The translations under genes and the position numbers were made by a program. A DNA stretch of 64,000 nt from Dolomedes plantarius (lineage: Eukaryota; Arthropoda; Arachnida; Araneae; Dolomedidae), in the NCBI GenBank assembly GCA_907164885.2, contig OU015498.1, positions 126,744,727 to 126,808,726 on the forward strand. The letters are read 5' to 3'. Under the pieces are notes generated by a model. That model worked only from the letters and a program-made list of their open reading frames with translations. It ran no database searches and was not told where the DNA came from. Shown here in pieces: positions 60,425 through 64,000 of the stretch (position 1 is the stretch's first letter; the number at the start of each line of letters is the position of its first letter).

Positions 60425-61355
60425 TTAATAAAACAAGTAACACTACATGAAATAAGATACTATGCATTGAAATACATGATTCTAACTGAAATTGAAACAA
60501 AATACAAGTTTTCAATTTAATTTCTAAATATCTGACTCCTATCGTACGTCTGAGGCAGATTTCTATTATTACACAATATAAATATTTAACCAGCTTCTTT
60601 TCATAAGAATAAAAGTTAAAGGCCTGAACTTTTCATAACTTTTCTAACATAGGATTATACAATGTGAACTCAAAGTGAATAGCCCCTTCAACTCTCCATG
60701 AAATGTCAAATTTAAAATTTGCTTCAGTAAGTATTAAAAAAATGGATATAAGATACCTTTATCCTGAAGTGGCAGGCTTTGACAAAGAAAAAATATCCCA
60801 ATCGGAAATTGTTTAAATAGTTTAATTTCTGCTCACGATTTTTATTTAAGCACTTACTTCGGAAAATAAATTAATACTGATCAAGAGTTTACTTTTCAAG
60901 TGGCAGCATGAATAACTTGAGATTAATTTATACCAGATAATTTGCAGACATATTATCATAACGATGTAAAAATGAAAACACAAGCAAATATCTCGTTATC
61001 AAAATTATTATAAGGTAATTAGAATTTTCTTAATTTTATGAAGATATCTCCACGATAGAATTATTTAACAAAGGAAAAAAACATGTGAGAAAAAGACCAT
61101 TTTGAATCCATCTGATTCATGAGGTTAAAACTTTTACAAGTGTCTTTTGATACAATGTAGGCTTTTCTCAAAGGACATGCACTTACATTTCCTGCCTTAA
61201 ATGTGCGCATCATTTGATTAACTACTGCTTTTAGCGGCCAAAATAATATATTACTCGTTATGATATCATCATAATGAAAGATGTTTCACCAGAATAAAAA
61301 TTTGCTTTAATCGTGTGGTAAGTTCAAATTTACGAACTATAAATACTAATTCAAG
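60425..61355. other. Unassigned AT-rich region
   Basis: Nothing recognised on either strand. Confidence 0.5.
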
Positions 61356-61369
61356 TATAGTTAACCCGA

Positions 61370-61450
61370 AAGTTTGTGGCATCTTAGTGGATAGCGCGTC
61401 GTGATTCAGTACTAAGGGGGCTCCGATCGATGCATGATAAGTGCCACTGA
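61370..61450 (+). repeat. tRNA-like segment (possible SINE head)
   Basis: GTGGCATCTTAGTGGATAGC resembles an A box/D-arm, and a weaker B-box-like CTCCGATCGATGC follows, closing with GTGCCAC that pairs with the starting GTGGCAT. Degenerate. Confidence 0.4.
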
Positions 61451-61668
61451 ATCTCCTCGTGTTTACGCCGGGTACAGACATGTTAAATATGTATACCAGA
61501 AAGCTCTTCCGTATGGTTTGTATGGGTGGTAGTTGTACAGATGTCGCCCCTGTGTGATGTTCGGTTTGAACTGAGGTGGCAACTTAGGCGATATTGGTTC
61601 GCCTATAAGATGTTATCATTAATGGAAACCAACAACTTTCTTGGTGCATTGGGCGTATGTCGAAAGAT

Positions 61669-61704
61669 AAAAGTGCTGTGTACATTACAGCGGACAGCAC
61701 TTTT
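61669..61704. repeat. Hairpin, 11-bp perfect stem
   Basis: AAAAGTGCTGT and ACAGCACTTTT with a 14-base loop. Could be a terminator-like or chance structure. No gene nearby is known. Confidence 0.6.
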
Positions 61705-62244
61705 ATTGAGTATAAAAATAATTTTCACCCAAGCTTGAGCATCATAATTTTCAGTTACTCTTAAATAATTTATTTTTGATGAAATTAACATAAATGAATA
61801 TATTGAAAATATACATTTTCACCCATTGTACATGAAGCGTGAGAAACATAATCATCATTACTTATATCGCATCAAGCTGTGCGAGTTTAAACGTCATATA
61901 TTAATGCTTCGACATCGAACTCCATTGCAAAATGATCACCTCATACAGTGGCGACGTCCGAATTATAAACTGAAAACAGAGTGGAGAGGGGGACGTCCTG
62001 CGGTGAGTTTCGACACCGAAAACCCAAGCCGACTTATAGTTACAATTTCTTTGCCCTCTATTAATGAAACAAAAAATGAATAACAAACCAAAAAAACTTT
62101 GTGAAATCCTATTAAAAATGCCTTACCTAACAAACATTCATTTTGTTTATACATTCTGCATAATATGGAAATTAACAGTAGGAAAAGTTTCATCTTATTT
62201 TACACGGACAGGAAAAGATATTTTTTTATGTTTATAGTATGAAA
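61705..62244. other. Unassigned region
   Basis: An 85-codon frame at 61826-62083 overlaps a slightly GC-richer patch. I see no known motif. Confidence 0.35.
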
Positions 62245-62324
62245 CTATCTGAAAACCCGTACTTCGCTACGGAGTACGTTCAAATTAAATACAACGGTCA
62301 ATGTATGCAATTCATGACAAATAA

Positions 62325-62365
<41 letters not shown>

Positions 62366-63031
62366 GATAAATACGACGATCAAATTATACAATTGATGTA
62401 ATATATATATATATAAGAAAATCGTAAAGGATAATTTTATAGACAAAATAATGTAGAAGAAAATATTCAAATTAAATCTAATATAAAGAATACTAAAGAA
62501 TATAGTACAGTTTGTTGAACATTTCTTTTACTGTATTTTAATATTTTTTTGGATAATGTCCAATCGTCTGCCGCATTAGCAAGGAAAAAAATATTTTTTG
62601 TTTATTTAGTTGTTATGCACGTGACGACAAATTTATTTAAAGTACCAGAAAAAGAAATCACGTTATCAGCATTTAATAAATTAAATTCTAAAAATTAATC
62701 TTTAAAAATTCACCAAAAATCAGGAAATGGAGGTAAAGGTTCGATAAAAATTTCATTTTAAAGGAATTTTTATGATCTTTCTCATGATATAAATTTTATA
62801 ATCCTCAAAGTGTTATTTTAAATGCAAACGTAAAACAAGTTAAAAAAACAGCTTAAAAATTTAATTTAAAAAAATCTAAGGAGAATTTTGAAATATCTTT
62901 CTTAGTGCACCTCTACACTATAAGAAGAATCGCCATGCAAAATTTCAGCCCTTTAGGTCCAGCGGTTTGGTCTGTGCGTTGTATGTTAGTCAGTGAATGA
63001 GTCAGTTACGGAACTGTTTTATATATATAGA
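62245..63031 (-). mobile_element. Family A Helitron-like copy 6
   Basis: Starts CTATCTGAAAACCCGTACTT (CTAG mutated to CTAT), has an internal (TA)n at about 62330-62361, and ends GTTTTATATATATAGA. Very similar in layout to copy 1 in the opposite orientation. Confidence 0.8.
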
Positions 63032-64000
63032 TGGAACTGATTAAATAAAGTACTTCACTCATGGGTCCCAAAGAGTTTAATATAATCAGCTTTCTTTTAA
63101 AGAAAATTGCTTAACATTTTAAGTACCTTTTAGTATTTACTACCCAATGATAAATAAGACCCTAAAGAGTTTCTGTGATGACATAGATCCTTGGAATTTC
63201 ATATTAACAACTTAAATAGAACTGTTGTTTTTTTCCAAGGAGACTGTTTTTGTTCAGCTTCGGAACAGAATCACTCCATCGGACACCGTTGAAAGTCAAA
63301 TGCAGAAAGAAATTACTTACGTTTCGAAAAAGGAAGTACAATTGAAAACTTCCCAAAGTCAATAACTAACTGTAAAATTTTCAGAATTACCTCGTTTAAT
63401 ATTTAAATACCTTAAATAAGTTATAATAAGCTAATGTGCGCGTTATGAATTTTTAAGTACTTTGGAATTCGTCCTTTCTCCTTGCGCATATGCGCAATAG
63501 TTGAACTTTTCTAAATATTATACTCTCAGTTTTTCTTCCTCATAAGACATAATTCTATGTAAGAACTATAGAAACATTCCTAATAAAAGGAACTAAATTG
63601 AAAAAATGTAGGTCATCCTTATTTCGCATTTATATTTATCCCTGTCTCTGATAATTATTAGACCATAAAAAATCGATATTTTACTTTCTATTTAATCGTA
63701 CATGTAATGAAAACATTCATTAGACCAGAAAAATATTTTTTAACATTATCAAAGACATAAATACTTGAATTAACAACTCGTTTTATAAGCTAACTTCGTT
63801 ATTTTTGGCAACGGCATTCTCAAAAATCTTTCAATAAGCACCCTTTTCGTTTCAGAGAATCTAAATTAAACTATCTACTGTTATTTCAAGCAATCATGCA
63901 TTTTTTATACATTAGAAGAGGAAAAATATTAATTGTGCTCATTTTGTGGAATAGTGCTATAAGATTTTGTAACAGGTTGATGATTTATTACCTAAAATGC
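63032..64000. other. Unassigned AT-rich region
   Basis: No gene, repeat end or RNA recognised to the end of the window. Confidence 0.5.

Overview
The window looks like repeat-dense, AT-rich eukaryotic DNA, most likely from an arthropod. A chelicerate such as a spider is my guess from the mix of element families and from transposon introns with GT/AG borders; the sequence alone does not settle it. I recognise no host gene. Essentially every coding segment I can name belongs to a mobile element, and most are decayed.

Region by region. 1-4.8 kb: AT-rich DNA with a long (TA)n. 4.8-9.2 kb: a Helitron-like non-autonomous copy (family A), a tandem duplication of about 460 bp, and a solo LTR with a 5-bp target duplication (ATAAG). 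9-16.5 kb: a two-gene ISL2EU-like DNA transposon with a THAP/DDE transposase carrying one stop codon and a YqaJ-type exonuclease gene with SWIM-like finger. It lies between two direct repeats of about 255 bp and contains a perfect 24-bp hairpin in the exonuclease exon. 17-22 kb: three Tc1/mariner remnants, two with clear inverted repeats and TA target sites. 22.2-28.5 kb: a nearly full-length Ty3/gypsy-type LTR retrotransposon on the minus strand (428-bp LTRs about 2% apart, tRNA-like primer site, gag-protease-RT-RNase H-integrase split by frameshifts), bracketed by a duplicated flank of about 195 bp. 28.7-31.6 kb: a long inverted repeat enclosing another mariner. 34.4-43.4 kb: a nest of Helitron-like elements (families A and B and two other ends), a Tc1 element, a tRNA-like segment and a solo LTR. 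44.9-48.4 kb: a second solo LTR with a perfect CCATG duplication, a pogo/Tigger-like element and a piggyBac remnant. 49.4-56.7 kb: tRNA-derived SINE copies and a minus-strand LINE of the I/R1/LOA type. 57.4-59.1 kb: a Tc1 with unusually long inverted repeats. 59.7-64 kb: two more family A copies in otherwise silent DNA.

The genes do not form a host pathway. They work as element units: THAP/DDE transposase with YqaJ nuclease; gag-pol with LTRs and primer site; LINE ORF1 with ORF2. The non-autonomous copies (family A and B, MITE, SINEs, solo LTRs) would depend on enzymes encoded elsewhere. Many frameshifts occur even in the young LTR element, so some breaks could be assembly indels rather than real decay.
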